This document shows positions 33,660 through 46,114 of a stretch of 64,000 nucleotides of DNA, piece by piece (positions within the stretch are counted from its first letter, which is position 1; the number at the start of each line of letters is the position of its first letter). Under the pieces are notes generated by a model. The model was not told the origin of the DNA, did not search any database, and was given only the letters and a program-made list of their open reading frames with translations. The translations under genes were made by a program, and so were the position numbers. This stretch comes from Macrobrachium rosenbergii (lineage: Eukaryota > Arthropoda > Malacostraca > Decapoda > Palaemonidae), in assembly GCF_040412425.1 (NCBI RefSeq), contig NC_089777.1:37671037-37735036 (forward strand). The letters are read 5' to 3'.

Positions 33660-36121
33660 ATGGCTAATACCAGAGCCCAACAAAACGAGGATTTCAAATT
33701 CTACATGTCCGCTGGGAAGGACATGGGACTATCGGGGCAAGATCTGAGAGCATGGGTTCAAGAGCGAGTGGACGATGCCAAGGCGGAGAGAGCAAGAGAA
33801 CGTGAGAGAGAGAGAGAGAGAGCAAGAGTGCCCAAGAGCAGGAGAGGATAAAGAACGTGAGGAGAGAGAGAGAACAGAATTGCCCAAGAACAACGAGAGG
33901 AGAGAGAACGAATCGCTCAAGAACAACGGGAGGAAAAAGAACGTGCAGAGAGGGAGAGAGAACGTGAAGAGAGAGAGAGAGAATGAATCGCTCAAGAACA
34001 ACGAGGAGGAGAGAGAACGTGAGGAGAGAGAGAGAGAGAAGAATGCCCAAGAGCAGGAGAGAGAGAGGGAAGAGAGAGCGCCCATGAGCTCCAGGTGCTA
34101 GAACGACAGCACGCCACCCCCCGCCCCTGCCGCGGGAATGAGTGCCCTCAGCCTCAGCAAGCTCACTCGTTCATGCCAAAATGGACCGAGTCCGAACCAA
34201 GTATGGCTTGAAAGGGCCGAACGAGTCCTGGAGTGCTGCGATCTCTCCCCGCGGAACTCTCCCTTGTTCTCACTAAATTCCTGGGCGGAAAGGCCCTCGT
34301 TGCCTACCACGCCCTTCCCGCAGACGATCGGGAAACTGGGAAGCCGTCGCCAAGCAGTTACTGGCGTGTGCGAGATTACCCCGAGCGGTGGAGGAGACGT
34401 TGGAGAGAGCAGCCCAGAGAAGCAGGCCAGACTTGGTCCGATTGGGCGTACCATTCGGAGCGGGCGTTGACAAAATGGCTCGATTCGAAGGAGCCACTAA
34501 CACCGCCGAGGTACTCGAGCGGTTTAAATTCGAGCATTTCCTGCGCTCGCCCCCCTGCCCTCGCCACTCATATAGTGGAAAAAGCCCCAGCAACACTCAC
34601 CGAGTGTTGCCGAATAGCAGATATGTGGGAAACTCACCACCCTCAAGAAGGATCCATGGGGCGGAAGATAAATCCCCGTCCCTCCTCGGAGGTTCAAATT
34701 CCCACAAAAATGGGAACTCGGGCAAGCCCCTAACTTGCCATTATTGCAAGAAAACGGGGCATTCCTCCGAACAGTGCCGGAACAAGAAACCGGCTCCTCT
34801 CTCTCCCGGAAAACCGACAAATAACTCGCCTGCGCCCTCCACAGGGGCAGCGCGGAAAGACTTTAGCCAGACCTTTTGCACGGCGTGCAAGGTTTATGGC
34901 CATTCTCCCGCATGGGCAAAATGCCCACGCAATAATAAATCAAATACTCCCACCGTCGCCTTGGCCGTCACAGATCCCCAGTCATTAGGCCCTCCCGCCG
35001 AAGGGCCTGTATACGTGGCCCCTCCACGAGGTAGCGAGCCTGCGCGCCGAGTCACTGCTTTCGAGGACTCGGGCGCACAAATCTCCCTCATCCGAAGGGA
35101 CAGAGTTCCCTACGGAGCTATCATCAATAGACGAAAACTCGTCACGATCGAGGGAATAAATCAATTTAAAATGATACTCCCTACGGTCCAATTGAGAGTC
35201 ACAAGACCTCACCAATCCAAAATTTGCAATCTTGCAGTAGCAAGCCATCTCCCCGGAGGCTATGACGTCATCCTGGGACAGGACTTTCAGTCCCCACCGA
35301 AATCACGACAATCTAGGGGTCCACATTCCCCGAATCATTCCGCGGGCGCGAGTAATCCTCCCCCGCTTCTCCCTCAGCCAAGACTGGCGCCCCCTGGGTA
35401 CCAGGAGGACGTGCAGTCCCCACCAGTGCCACCTGAGTACGATGTACAGTGGCCCCCTCGATCGGTTCCCGATCCAATTCCAGTGCCCGGCCCTGCCTCA
35501 GTGCCAGTGCCAGGGCCCCAATCAAATCTCCCTTCAGGAGATGCCAAATTCCTGCCGGTGCCACTTGCATGCCCCGAGCAGGGCCAAGCTTCGTCCGTCC
35601 TGACCGACGAGCCCAAGAAACCTCTGATAGCGCCTGACTCTGCCCTAGTGCCAGCGCCAGAGCGCTACGCCGATCTCCATTCACGGGATCCAACTCAGGA
35701 CCCCCTCTCTTCCCCCGGCCTGGCACCGCTACCAGCGTCGGTCAGAGAGACGGTTCCTCCCGACCACCGCGGAAGCTCACCTGCAGGTGCGGCCTCGCAA
35801 CCCGTGCCTGAGCTGGTCAACGTTACCTGCGAGCCGCTCACGCCACCCCCGACCGCCTCCTCTCTGCCTCAGCCCGTCGCCGACGCAATTGCAAGTCAGG
35901 ATTCTGCCATATCTCACTTGGCCGATGAACTACAAGAGCCGCGACGGATCATGGTAGAACCCGCACGGAACACTCCTGCGTCAGCTGTCGCATCAGCAGG
36001 CCCAGGTGGTACTCCGTGCCGCCCTCCGGTCGCGGGCCCTCCGCTTCCCCGGCCGAGGACGACTGTCCCATTAAGAAAGACTCGAGGCGAAATTACCACG
36101 GGCGTGGGACATTCCAGGTAA
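33660..36121 (+). pseudogene. gag-protease polyprotein without pol, copy A
   Basis: Starts MANTRAQQNEDFKFYMSAGK (ATG at 33660). Next comes an Arg/Glu/Gln coiled-coil-like stretch (33780-34080) encoded by GA-rich repeats, in which the frame is lost. A helical capsid region follows: EVWLERAERVLECCDL in copy B, and SLVLTKFLGGKALVAYHALP, WREQPREAG and ALATHIVEKAPATLTECC here. It resembles the SCAN domain and the gag of Gmr1-type gypsy elements. An open frame (34388-36121) then carries zinc knuckles CHYCKKTGHSSEQC (34736-34777) and CTACKVYGHSPAWAKC, and a retropepsin with catalytic AFEDSGAQISLI (about 35060) and DVILGQDF (about 35268). A Pro-rich tail of about 280 residues runs to the stop at 36121. 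The usual RT/IN is replaced by that tail. Confidence 0.8.
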
Positions 36122-36206
36122 TTTACAAAGAGCTCTAGAGCTCCCATGGCACCTGTGCCACCATTTCATCTTTCGAAGGTCTTGGCACCCCTAATCCAGA
36201 AGGGGA

Positions 36207-38639
36207 TGTCAGGCCCTCCTCTATCTTCTTCCGTTCCTCAGGAACTTCTATCTCTTATCACCTTCTATTAATCTTCCCTTAAATTATCCCCACAAGAGGC
36301 AATTAAATACGGGATACCATTCCCCACACAATGTATAAATCATTAAGAATAACAGAGTGAGAAGTGGCACGCCCTTGCGCCCATACCTTGGCACCGGGCG
36401 TGCGTGTCAGCCCCTCCTGAAGGAGTCGCGCCCTTCGGGTGCACTTTCCTCGCCCTGGGACTGAAGTGATAGTCCGGGCCGTAATTTATAGGCGAAGGAC
36501 GATAAATTCCCGCCTAACACAATAAAACCCTCACTCTTTTTCCCTTAGCTCTTCTGCCAATATCATTTACTTTCTTTTAGTCATTTAGTTATCTTTATTT
36601 TAATGAATCGCGAGTCATAAACTCTTGCCCTTGTGATTTAAATGCCCCTTTTGTAAGCTCTGAGGGACGTGTCCCGCCTTTCATATGCGGTCAAGTTTCA
36701 TTCGTAACGTCTTGGTAATTTTCCTTTTGTTATTATTATCCCTTTTCCCCTTCCATTCCTTCCAAGATCTCTGTTTGTCCTACCCCACATCTTTTGTCTG
36801 CTCGCCCCGTCATAACATTGAGTAGGCAGTGGACGCATAAAATTAGCGTAGTTTAAGGTTAGCGAATTAAAACCTCGCGAATACTCTCGCCCGCATACGG
36901 CTGTCAAAATCCGTGTGGGGCCCTCAGCTCGCTTGAACGATAGCTGAAAAGCACGTTAAAACGAAGATAAATTATCAATGCGAATATGTATAGTCATTAC
37001 AGTATCGTGTAAAAGGGGATGTCATTTACAAAAATAAACGCTGTTTTTCATTTACACAGCCTCTTCAAGGCAGATTGTACTAACCGCATGCATTTTATCT
37101 AAAATTAAGTAACCGTGTATTTTAATTCTTGAACAATAACCTTTCTTTTCATTTGTTGGCCATAGCCTCATATACGTGGTCCTATAATCTTAATTAATTC
37201 ACAATTGTTCGAGTCACATTATAAAGTTACCAGTGGGTAACCAAATCTAAAGTAATTATTCTTTTGCAAGTGTTTAAATCACTTTGCGTTCTGTTAACGA
37301 AAATTGTCCCAATGTGTTATTAAAAGTAATGTCACAGCTTCATAAAACCCTTAGGAGTAAAGTTCATTGCAAGGCAGAATGTAGAGTAACGTAAAGCATT
37401 TGCCGCTCATTCTTGAATATCGATGTACACACCCGAAGGAGGTATGTACATCATCTTGTATGGGGAGGTATTATGATTAGCAAGAATTCGCTAGCAAATT
37501 GCCTCCCCCCCTCCTTTGTTGTTGTTGGTTGTTGTGTTGTTTCATTTACTGCCAGCCGGCCGATCGATAGACCATCTGTCTATCGACTTAAAAACAAGGG
37601 TTTAAAAGATTAAAGGCGCTCCCATTTTTGATAAAGATCTTTCCTTCGAGGCAAAAGTAATCTGGCTTGGGTGTTTCTCCTACAGGCCAAAACCTCCCCT
37701 GCGGGCAGCAGGTGCAATGAGTCAAAGCATCTGTGTTGGGCGCACCCCTGCCCCATAGGAGGATAAAAGCAAAACCCACGAGGTCTCGACACACACGCGG
37801 GCTGGAAGATATGGAGTGAACTTGTGAAGACGTCCTCAACACCTGGCCCCATCGATGCCCTTGCATCCTAACCACGTGGCCCTTTCCAAAGTATACTTCT
37901 CCTCGTGCCCTTCGACCGTATTCCTCGAGCCCACACGCCATTGCTTGGAGTTTCGAGGAGTCCCCATCGCCTTGCCCCTTTACGGAAGCCCTTGCATCTC
38001 ACCACGTGGAAGAAACTCGTCCTCGGAAATCGCAAGTCATCCACGGACCGCCTTCTACGCCCTCGGAAAATCTGCTAAGGTAAAGTGCCCTGGAAGAGCC
38101 CCATTTCAGTCACGCTTTTGTCTCGTAATATTTTCTTAAAGAAAGCCAGAAATCTCCCTTGTCTAATGTCCGTGCGCCTCTTGCATCGGCAGTATTAATT
38201 CTTTATTACTCCTTTGGCACCCTCAGTGCAGCTTCAATTCATTATTCTTTTGTCTATTTTCATTACTGGCGTATAATGTGCATATCTCTCATTTCAGAGG
38301 GATCCTATTTCGTGGAAGCTTCTCGGACTGTGTCTGGAATTCCCCAGTTTCATTCAATCCCGTAGGAATCTCCTTCAGGATAGTAATCTACTTGAGTTCT
38401 TTTCCCGTACTGATATCATTTATGTAAATACACTCCTTTAAATTTGCCCACGTGTTTTACGTAATATTTCCCTCAGTAACAAGAGCCCTATGCTCATATG
38501 AAATTCTCCTTTGTTTTCCATCTTTTTTTACGTTTTCCCGTACCCACAAAGTCAGAATCACAAGGCTAAATTACCTTAAATTGTTGCTACCTGTCTCACA
38601 GAGCATATTTCAAACTAAAACCACGGAAAAACGTAAAAA
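36207..38639 (+). repeat. LTR 2 (shared middle LTR), about 2.43 kb
   Basis: Starts TGTCAGGCCC right after the purine tract AGAAGGGGA and ends before TGGCGACC. It contains a short hairpin CGATAGAC/GTCTATCG near 37563-37585 and TATA-like GGATAAAAGC near 37760. It matches LTR 3 (43374-45786) nearly base for base. The end is not the canonical CA, so the exact 3' border is inferred from where LTR 3 stops matching. Confidence 0.7.
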
Positions 38640-38825
38640 TGGCGACCTGGCCATAATCTCGTTTTGCAGTTGCAGTCCCCTGTTGTTGCATTTGCAACTT
38701 GCCAGATCCCTAGTGTTGCTTTTTAAAACCAGCACACAGATTTTTCTTGCCAGATCAGCTATTAGCAAAGCTCAAAGCATCTGTGATAGAATTAGAAACT
38801 TTAATCAACTGAATTGAAAAGAACC

Positions 38826-39262
38826 TTTGTTGCTTGGAGTTTCGAATCGCCTTGCCCCTTTAAAATCTCAAAAAATCCAGCATAGTAAAGTGCCCTGGAA
38901 GAGCCCCATTTCAGTCAGTGTCTAGAAAGCCAGAAATCCATCCTTGCACCTCCTGCATCGAATTCTTTATTACTCCTTTGTTAAAATTCTTTTGTCTATT
39001 TTCATTACTGGCAAATGTGCAATCTCATTTCAGAGGATTTCAATTCTCGTGTGGCTGGAATTCCCAGTTTCAAATCTTTCCCAATATTCTTCTTTCCCGA
39101 CTGTGTCATATGTAAATACAAAAAATTCCTCTGTGATAAATCAGTAACATGTTCTCCTTTGTTTTCCTCTTTTTACGTTTTCCATTACCCAATCAGAATC
39201 ACAAAGCCTAAATTACTTAAATTGAGAATAGAATTTCCTAAAACCACGCGTAAAAATGGCGA
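38826..39262 (+). repeat. Deletion-riddled second copy of the LTR 3' end
   Basis: Downstream of the primer site in copy B, phrases of LTR positions 37945-38640 recur in the same order but with many short deletions: GCTTGGAGTTTCGA, GTAAAGTGCCCTGGAAGAGC and AAAATGGCGACCTTAGATCT. This accounts for most of the roughly 560-bp greater length of internal region B over A. It could be an eroded older LTR or a poorly assembled repeat. Confidence 0.7.
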
Positions 39263-40068
39263 CCTTAGATCTCGTTAATCCCTAGCATTGCATTGCTGAA
39301 AATTTCAGGAAAGTAGAATTCGACAATTAGGTGTGAAACCAGCACACAGATCCAGAAAATTCCACGTAAGTAATGTGTTAATCTTAGCAAAACCTTTTTA
39401 CAATCGTGACTGTTCCTAGAGAATTAGAAATAGGGACGCATGTAATCACTGAGAGAAAAGAACCTCTGTGTTAGATTCGTTAATGCATGCCTTTCAGGAT
39501 AGGTAGTTAGAAATAACCAGTGCTAACCATCCTTTGCTTCGAGGAATAGTGCGAAAATTCCTCTGTGTTAAAATCCTTGCCATATTCTTGCTTCGAGGAA
39601 TAGTGCGAAAGAAATTCCTCTGTGATAACTTTTACTTCACCATTTCGAATTAGCGAACTGTTATTTAGGCGCGAATAAAATTCCCACGTGGGACACGACG
39701 AAGTCAGCTTGCATTGCTGAAAATTCTCTCAGTGTAGTTAGAATTCGAGTTAGGTGTTAGGAAAGCGAAATTTAAACTCCGCTTATAGGGAAAATTACTA
39801 GGCCGTTGTACTGTTATCCTCTCAGACGACTGGGAAATTCCCCGGAATCCCAGACGGTATATAAATATACGGGTTCATTCACCCAGAATCTAAAAATACC
39901 TCCGGTGTTGGCCAAACGACCTGCACCCCCCCCCCCCCGCCCATGCCCGCGTGTGTAGCATTTTTTTTTCCCCCATTCATTTCCCAGCATACATTTTTCT
40001 TTGGGTTTCCCGTTAGTAATTTCTAAGTCCTAAGGGACGAATCGTTCCAAGTCCTAAGTCCTAAAATT

Positions 40069-40450
40069 CTACGTGACGTGGCGAGAATTTCTCCAAATTC
40101 CAGTCCTCAGAGACTCCTAAAATTCTACGTCGCACGTGGCGAGAATTTCTCCAAATTCCAGTCCTCAGAGACTCCTAAAATTCTACGTCGCACGTGGCGA
40201 GAATTTCTCCAAATTCCAGTCCTCAGAGACTCCTAAAATTCTACGTCGAACGTGGCGAGAATTTCTCCAAATTCCAGTCCTCAGAGACTCCTAAAATTCT
40301 ACGTCGCACGTGGCGAGAATTTCTCCAAATTCCAGTCCTCAGAGACTCCTAAAATTCTACGTCGCACGTGGCGAGAATTTCTCCAAATTCCAGTCCTCAG
40401 AGACTCATACAAAAATTCTACGTCGCACGTGGCGAGAATTTCTCATTCCT
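40069..40450 (+). repeat. 58-bp tandem repeat in the leader, copy B
   Basis: Same unit as 32913-33285, about six to seven copies and more regular. The different copy number between A and B shows expansion or contraction after duplication. Confidence 0.9.
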
Positions 40451-40826
40451 GCGGAACCCAAAATTAAGTCCTTTTGAGACATTATATAGTGTAGTTCACA
40501 CACATCTAAGCCCTTACGGGACTGATCATTCTAGTTCGTTAGAACAACTCCTTAACTTCACGCTACAGCCGGCCAAGTCCGAGCGTGACAAAATCCAACT
40601 ACGTCTTCCGAGACGCATATTAGAATTCGTTCGCCAAGAACAACCACGTCTTTCAAGACATATCAAATTTTAACAAAAAGTCTCCTCAGACTTACTAATC
40701 ACCTGTCTTATTCAGACAGATCCATTCTCCTGCAGTCTGAACAATTGAGTGTTTCAGATTCCTGCAATTGAGTCTTTTCAGACAACCTGAGTCTTTTCAG
40801 ACATATCATATAACCATTATTTCAAG

Positions 40827-43242
40827 ATGGCTAATACCAGAGCCCAACAAAACGAGGATTTCAAATTCTACATGTCCGCTGGGAAGGACATGGGACTATC
40901 GGGGCAAGATCTGAGAGCATGGGTTCAAGAGCGAGTGGACGATGCCAAGGCAGAGAGAGCAAGAGAACGTGAGAGAGAGAGAGAACAGAGTTGCCCAAGA
41001 GCAGAGAGGCAAAGAACGTGAGAGAGAGAGAGAAAGAACGTGCCCAAGAGCAGAGAGGAGAACGTGAGGAGAGAGAGAGAACGAGCCCAAGAGCAACGAG
41101 AGGAAAAGAACGTGAGGAGAGAGAGAAAAAGAATTGCCCAAGAGCAGGAGAGGAAAGAAGAACGTGAGAGAGAGAGAGAGAACGAGAACAACGAGAGGAG
41201 AGAGAGAAAAGAGAGGAGAGAAGAACGAGAATGGGAAGATCGAGAGAGAGAGAGAAACGCCCCATGAGCTCCAGATGCTAGAACGACAGCCCGCCACCCC
41301 CCCCCCTGCCGCGGGGAATGAGTGCCCTCAGCCAAGCTCACTCGTTCATGCCAAAATGGACCGAGTCCGAACCCGAAGTATGGCTTGAAAGGGCCGAACG
41401 AGTCCTGGAGTGCTGCGATCTCTCCCCGCGGAACTCTCCCTTGTTCTCACTAAATTCCTGGGCGGAAAGGCCCTCGTTGCCTACCACGCCCTTCCCGCAG
41501 ACGATCGGGGAAACTGGGAAGCCGTACGCCAAGCAGTTACGAAGGCGTGAGATTACCCCAGCGGTGGAGGAGACGTTGGAGAGAGCAGCCCAGAGAAGCA
41601 GGCCAGACTTGGTCCGATTGGGCGTACCATTCGAGCGGGCGTTGACAAAATGGCTCGATTCGAAGGAGCCACTAACACCGCCGAGGTACTCGAGCGGTTT
41701 AAATTCGAGCATTTCCTGCGCTACGCCCCTCCTGCCCTCGCCACTCATATAGTGGAAAAAGCCCCAGCAACACTCACCGAGTGTTGCCGAATAGCAGATA
41801 TGTGGGAAACTCACCACCCTCAAGAAGGATCCATGGGGCGGAAGATAAATCCCCGTCCCTCCTCGGAGGTTCAAATTCCCACAAAAATGGGAACTCGGGC
41901 AAGCCCCTAACTTGCCATTATTGCAAGAAAACGGGGCATTCCTCCGAACAGTGCCGGAACAAGAAACCGGCTCCTCTCTCTCCCGGAAAACCGACAAATA
42001 ACTCGCCTGCGCCCTCCACAGGGGCAGCGGAAAGACTTTAGCCAGACCTTTTGCACGGCGTGCAAGGTTTATGGCCATTCTCCCATGGGCAAAATGCCCA
42101 CGCAATAATAAATCAAATACTCCCACCGTCGCCTTGGCCGTCACAGATCCCCAGTCATTAGGCCCTCCCGCCGAAGGGCCTGTATACGTGGCCCCTCCAC
42201 GAGGTAGCGAGCCCGCGCGCCGAGTCACTGCTTTCGAGGACTCGGGCGCACAAATCTCCCTCATCCGGAGGGACAGAGTTCCCTACGGAGCTATCGTCAA
42301 TAGACGAAAACTCGTCACGATCGAGGGAATAAATCAATTTAAAATGATACTCCCTACGGTCCAATTGAGAGTCACAAGACCTCACCAATCCAAAATTTGC
42401 AATCTTGCAGTAGCAAGCCATCTCCCCGGAGGCTATGACGTCATCCTGGGACAGGACTTTCAGTCCCCACCGAAATCACGACAATCTAGGGGTCCACATT
42501 CCCCGAATCATTCCGCTGGCGCGAGTAATCCTCCCCCGCTTCTCCCTCAGCCAAGACTGGCGCCCCCTGGGTACCAGAAGGACGTGCAGTCCCCACCAGT
42601 GCCACCTGAGTACGATGTACAGTGGCCCCCTCGATCGGTTCCCGATCCAATTCCAGTGCCCGGCCCTGCCTCAGTGCCAGTGCCAGGGCCCCAATCAAAT
42701 CTCCCTTCAGGAGATGCCAAATTCCTGCCGGTGCCACTTGCATGCCCGAGCAGGGCCAAGCTTCGTCCGTCCTGACCGACGAGCCCAAGAAACCTCTGAT
42801 AGCGCCTGACTCTGCCCTAGTGCCAGCGCCAGAGCGCTACGCCGATCTCCATTCACGGGATCCAACTCAGGACCCCTCTCTTCCCCGGCCTGGCACCGCT
42901 ACCAGCGTCGGTCAGAGAGACGGTTCCTCCCGACCACCGCGAAGCTCACCTGCAGGTGCGGCCTCGCAACCCGTGCCTGAGCTGGTCATCGATACCTGCG
43001 AGCCGCTCACGCCACCCCCGACCGCCTCCTCTCTGCCTCAGCCCGTCGCCGACGCAATTGCAAGTCAGGATTCTGCCATATCTCACTTGGCCGATGAACT
43101 ACAAGAGCCGCGACGGATCATGGTAGAACCAGCACGGAACACTCCTGCGTCAGCTGTCGCATCAGCAGGCCCAGGTGGTACTCCGTGCCGCCCTCCGGTC
43201 GCGGGCCCTCCGCTTCCCGGCCGAGGACGACTGTCCCATTAA
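40827..43242 (+). pseudogene. gag-protease polyprotein without pol, copy B
   Basis: Same architecture as copy A, starting MANTRAQQNEDFKFYMSAGK at 40827. The capsid part in frame reads SFMPKWTESEPEVWLERAER (41345-41405). A zinc knuckle (about 41910-41955) and the DSG protease (PR about 42215-42460) are present. Compared with A it has extra breaks: a 2-nt loss near 42030, another near 42087 within the second knuckle, and one near 42750 in the Pro-rich tail. Copy A is open through these points. The substitution level between the two is very low, while 1-3-nt indels are frequent. Confidence 0.8.
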
Positions 43243-43373
43243 GAAAGACTCGAGGCGAAATTACCACGGGCGTGGGACATTCCAGGTAATTTACAAAGAG
43301 CTCTAGAGCTCCCATGGCACCTGTGCCACCATTTCATTTTCGAAGGTCTTGGCACCCCTAATCCAGAAGGGGA

Positions 43374-45786
43374 TGTCAGACCCTCCTCTATCTTCCTCCG
43401 TTCCTCAGGAACTTCTATCTCTTATCATCTTCTATTAATCTTCCCTTAAATTATCCCCACAAGAGGCAATTAAATACGGGATACCATTCCCCACACAATG
43501 TATAAATCATTAAGAATAACAGAGTGAGAAGTGGCACGCCCTTGCGCCCATACCTTGGCACCGGGCGTGCGTGTCAGCCCTCCTGAAGGAGTCGCGCCCT
43601 TCGGTGCACTTTCCTCGCCCTGGGACTGAAGTGATAGTCCGGGCCGTAATTTATAGGCGAAGGACGATAAATTCCCGCCTAACACAATAAAACCCTCACT
43701 CTTTTTTCCCTTAGCTCTTCTGCCAATATCATTTACTTTCTTTTAGTCATTTATTTATCTTTATTTTAATGAATCATGAGTCATAAACTCTTGCCCTTGT
43801 GATTTAAATGCCCCTTTGTAAGCTCTGAGGGACGTGTCCCGCCTTTCATATGCGGTCAAGTTTTCATTCGTAACGTCTTGGTAATTTTCCTTTTGTTATT
43901 ATTATCCCTTTTCCCCCTTCCATTCCTTCCAAGATCTCTGTTTGTCCTACCCCACATCTTTTGTCTGCTCGCCCGTCATAACATTGAGTAGGCAGTGGAC
44001 GCATAAAATTAGCGTAGTTTAAGGTTAGCGAATTAAAACCTCGCGAATACTCTCGCCCGCATACAGCTGTCAAAATCCGTGTGGGGCCCCTCAGGCTAAA
44101 CATAAGCAAATGTACGTTAAAACGAAGATAAATTATCAATGCGAATATGTATAGTCATTACAGTATCGCGTAAAAGGGGATGTCATTTACAAAAATAAAC
44201 GCTGTTTTTCATTTACACAGCCTCTTCAAGGCAGATTGTACTAACCGCATGCATTTTATCTAAAATTAAGTAACCGTGTATTTTAATTCTTGAACAATAA
44301 CCTTTCTTTTCATTTGTTGGCCATAGCCTCATATACGTGGTCCTATAATCTTAATTAATTCACAATTGTTCGAGTCACATTATAAAGTTACCAGTGGGTA
44401 ACCAAATCTAAAGTAATTATTCTTTTGCAAGTGTTTAAATCACTTTGCGTTCTGTTAACGAAAATTGTCCCAATGTGTTATTAAAAGTAATGTCACAGCT
44501 TCATAAAACCCTTAGTAGTAAAGTTCATTGCAAGGCAGAATGTAGAGTAACGTAAAGCATTTGCCGCTCATTCTTGAATATCGATGTACACACCCGAAGG
44601 AGGTATGTACATCATCTTGTATGGGGAGGTATTATGATTAGCAAGAATTCGCTAGCAAATTGCCTCCCCCTCCTTTGTTGTTGTTGGTTGTTGTTGTGTT
44701 TCATTTACTGCCAGCCGGCCGATCGATAGACCATCTGTCTATCGACTTAAAAACAAGGGTTAAAAGATTAAAGCGCTCCCATTTTTGATAAAGATCTTTC
44801 CTTCGAGGCAAAAGTAATCTGGCTTGGGTGTTTCTCCTACAGGCCAAAACCTCCCCTGCGGGCAGCAGGTGCAATGAGTCAAAGCATCTGTGTTGGACGC
44901 CCCCTGCCCCATAGGAGGGGATAAAGGCAAAAACCCACGAGGTCTCGACACACACACGGGCTGGAAGATATGGAGTGAACTTGTGAAGACGTCCTCAACA
45001 CCTGGCCCCATCGATGCCCTTGCATCCTAACCACGTGGCCCTTTCAAAAGTATACTTCTCCTCGTGCCCTTCGACCGTATTCCTCGAGCCCACACGCCAT
45101 TGCTTGGAGTTTCGAGGAGTCCCCATCGCCTTGCCCCTTTACGGAAGCCTTGCATCTCACCACGTGGAAGAAACTCGCCCTCGGAAATCGCAAGTCATCC
45201 ACGGACTGCCTTCTACGCGCCCTCGGAAAATCTGCTAAGGTAAAGTGCCCTGGAAGAGCCCCATTTCAGTCACGCTTTTGTCTCGTAATATTTTCTTAAA
45301 GAGAAAGCCAGAAATCTCCCTTGTCTAATGTCCGTGCGCCTCTTGCATCGGCAGTATTAATTCTTTATTACTCCTTTGGCACCCTCAGTGCAGCCTCGAA
45401 TTCATTATTCTTTTGTCTATTTTCATTACTGGCGTATAATGTGCATATCTCTCATTTCAGAGGGACCCTATTTCGTGGAAGCTTCTCGGACTGTGGCTGG
45501 AATCCCCAGTTTCATTCCCCAGTTTCATTCAATCTACTGAGTTCCTCTTTCCCGTACTAATGTCATTTTATGTAAATACACTACTTTAAATGTGCCCACG
45601 TGTTTTACGTAATATTTCCCTCAGTAACCAGAGCCCTAAGCTCATATGAAATTCTCCTTTGTTTTCCTCTTTTTTTACGTTTTCCCGTACCCACGAAGTC
45701 AGAATCACAAGGCTAAATTACCTTAAATTGTTGCTACCTGTCTCACAGAGCATATTTCAAACTAAAACCACGGAAAAACGTAAAAA
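43374..45786 (+). repeat. LTR 3, about 2.41 kb
   Basis: Begins TGTCAGACCC after AGAAGGGGA and ends CGTAAAAA, after which the sequence switches to a Tigger-like fragment (ATATACAACG...). The absence of TGGCGACC after this copy supports it being the terminal LTR. Confidence 0.7.
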
Positions 45787-45787
45787 T

Positions 45788-46031
45788 ATATACAACGCAG
45801 ATCCGATGAAAGAAATATGGCTCCAAAATGGCAGAACGGTCAAAATTTGATACATATTATGCTTACATCAGTAAAAACAATTAAAAATGTTGGGACGATC
45901 ATTTTTTTTATACATATTAGACGATAGTAGATCAATATAATATAAAAATACAGTATAAGTGGATTCCGTAAGTGAAATTACATTACTTTGATATTTTGCT
46001 GTGTTTTTTCATTAAAGGATATGTACAGTAC

Positions 46032-46114
<83 letters not shown>

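Larger units (their letters stand above)
30896..45786 (+). mobile_element. Tandem LTR-gag/PR-LTR-gag/PR-LTR retrotransposon array
   Basis: Three copies of a terminal repeat (30896-32029, partial; 36207-38639; 43374-45786) alternate with two internal regions (32030-36206 and 38640-43373). Each internal region starts TGGCGACC, a plausible tRNA-Arg-type primer site. Each ends CCAGAAGGGGA, a polypurine tract, directly before TGTCAG, the start of the next LTR. Sharing of the middle LTR shows that the array arose by recombination between LTRs or tandem duplication, not by two separate insertions. There is no reverse transcriptase, RNase H or integrase, so the element must depend on another for copying. 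Confidence 0.75.

Noticed and set aside
33694..34085. Ser/Leu-rich minus-strand ORFs with a signal-peptide look
   Set aside because: They are the antisense of the GA-rich gag coiled-coil DNA (CT repeats read as Ser-Leu). The same applies at 40861-41341.
37855..38365. Short plus-strand ORFs in the LTRs repeated at 31209, 37855 and 45014
   Set aside because: Conserved only because the LTR is conserved; frames change between the three copies and no motif is present.
41338..42264. 308-codon minus-strand ORF opposite gag-protease copy B
   Set aside because: It lies antisense to the zinc knuckles and protease lead-in and is broken in copy A, so it is a shadow.
45786..45800. Search for a target duplication around the whole LTR array (ATATA)
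   Set aside because: The left end of LTR 1 is truncated at about 30896, so the original flank is gone and the test is not possible.
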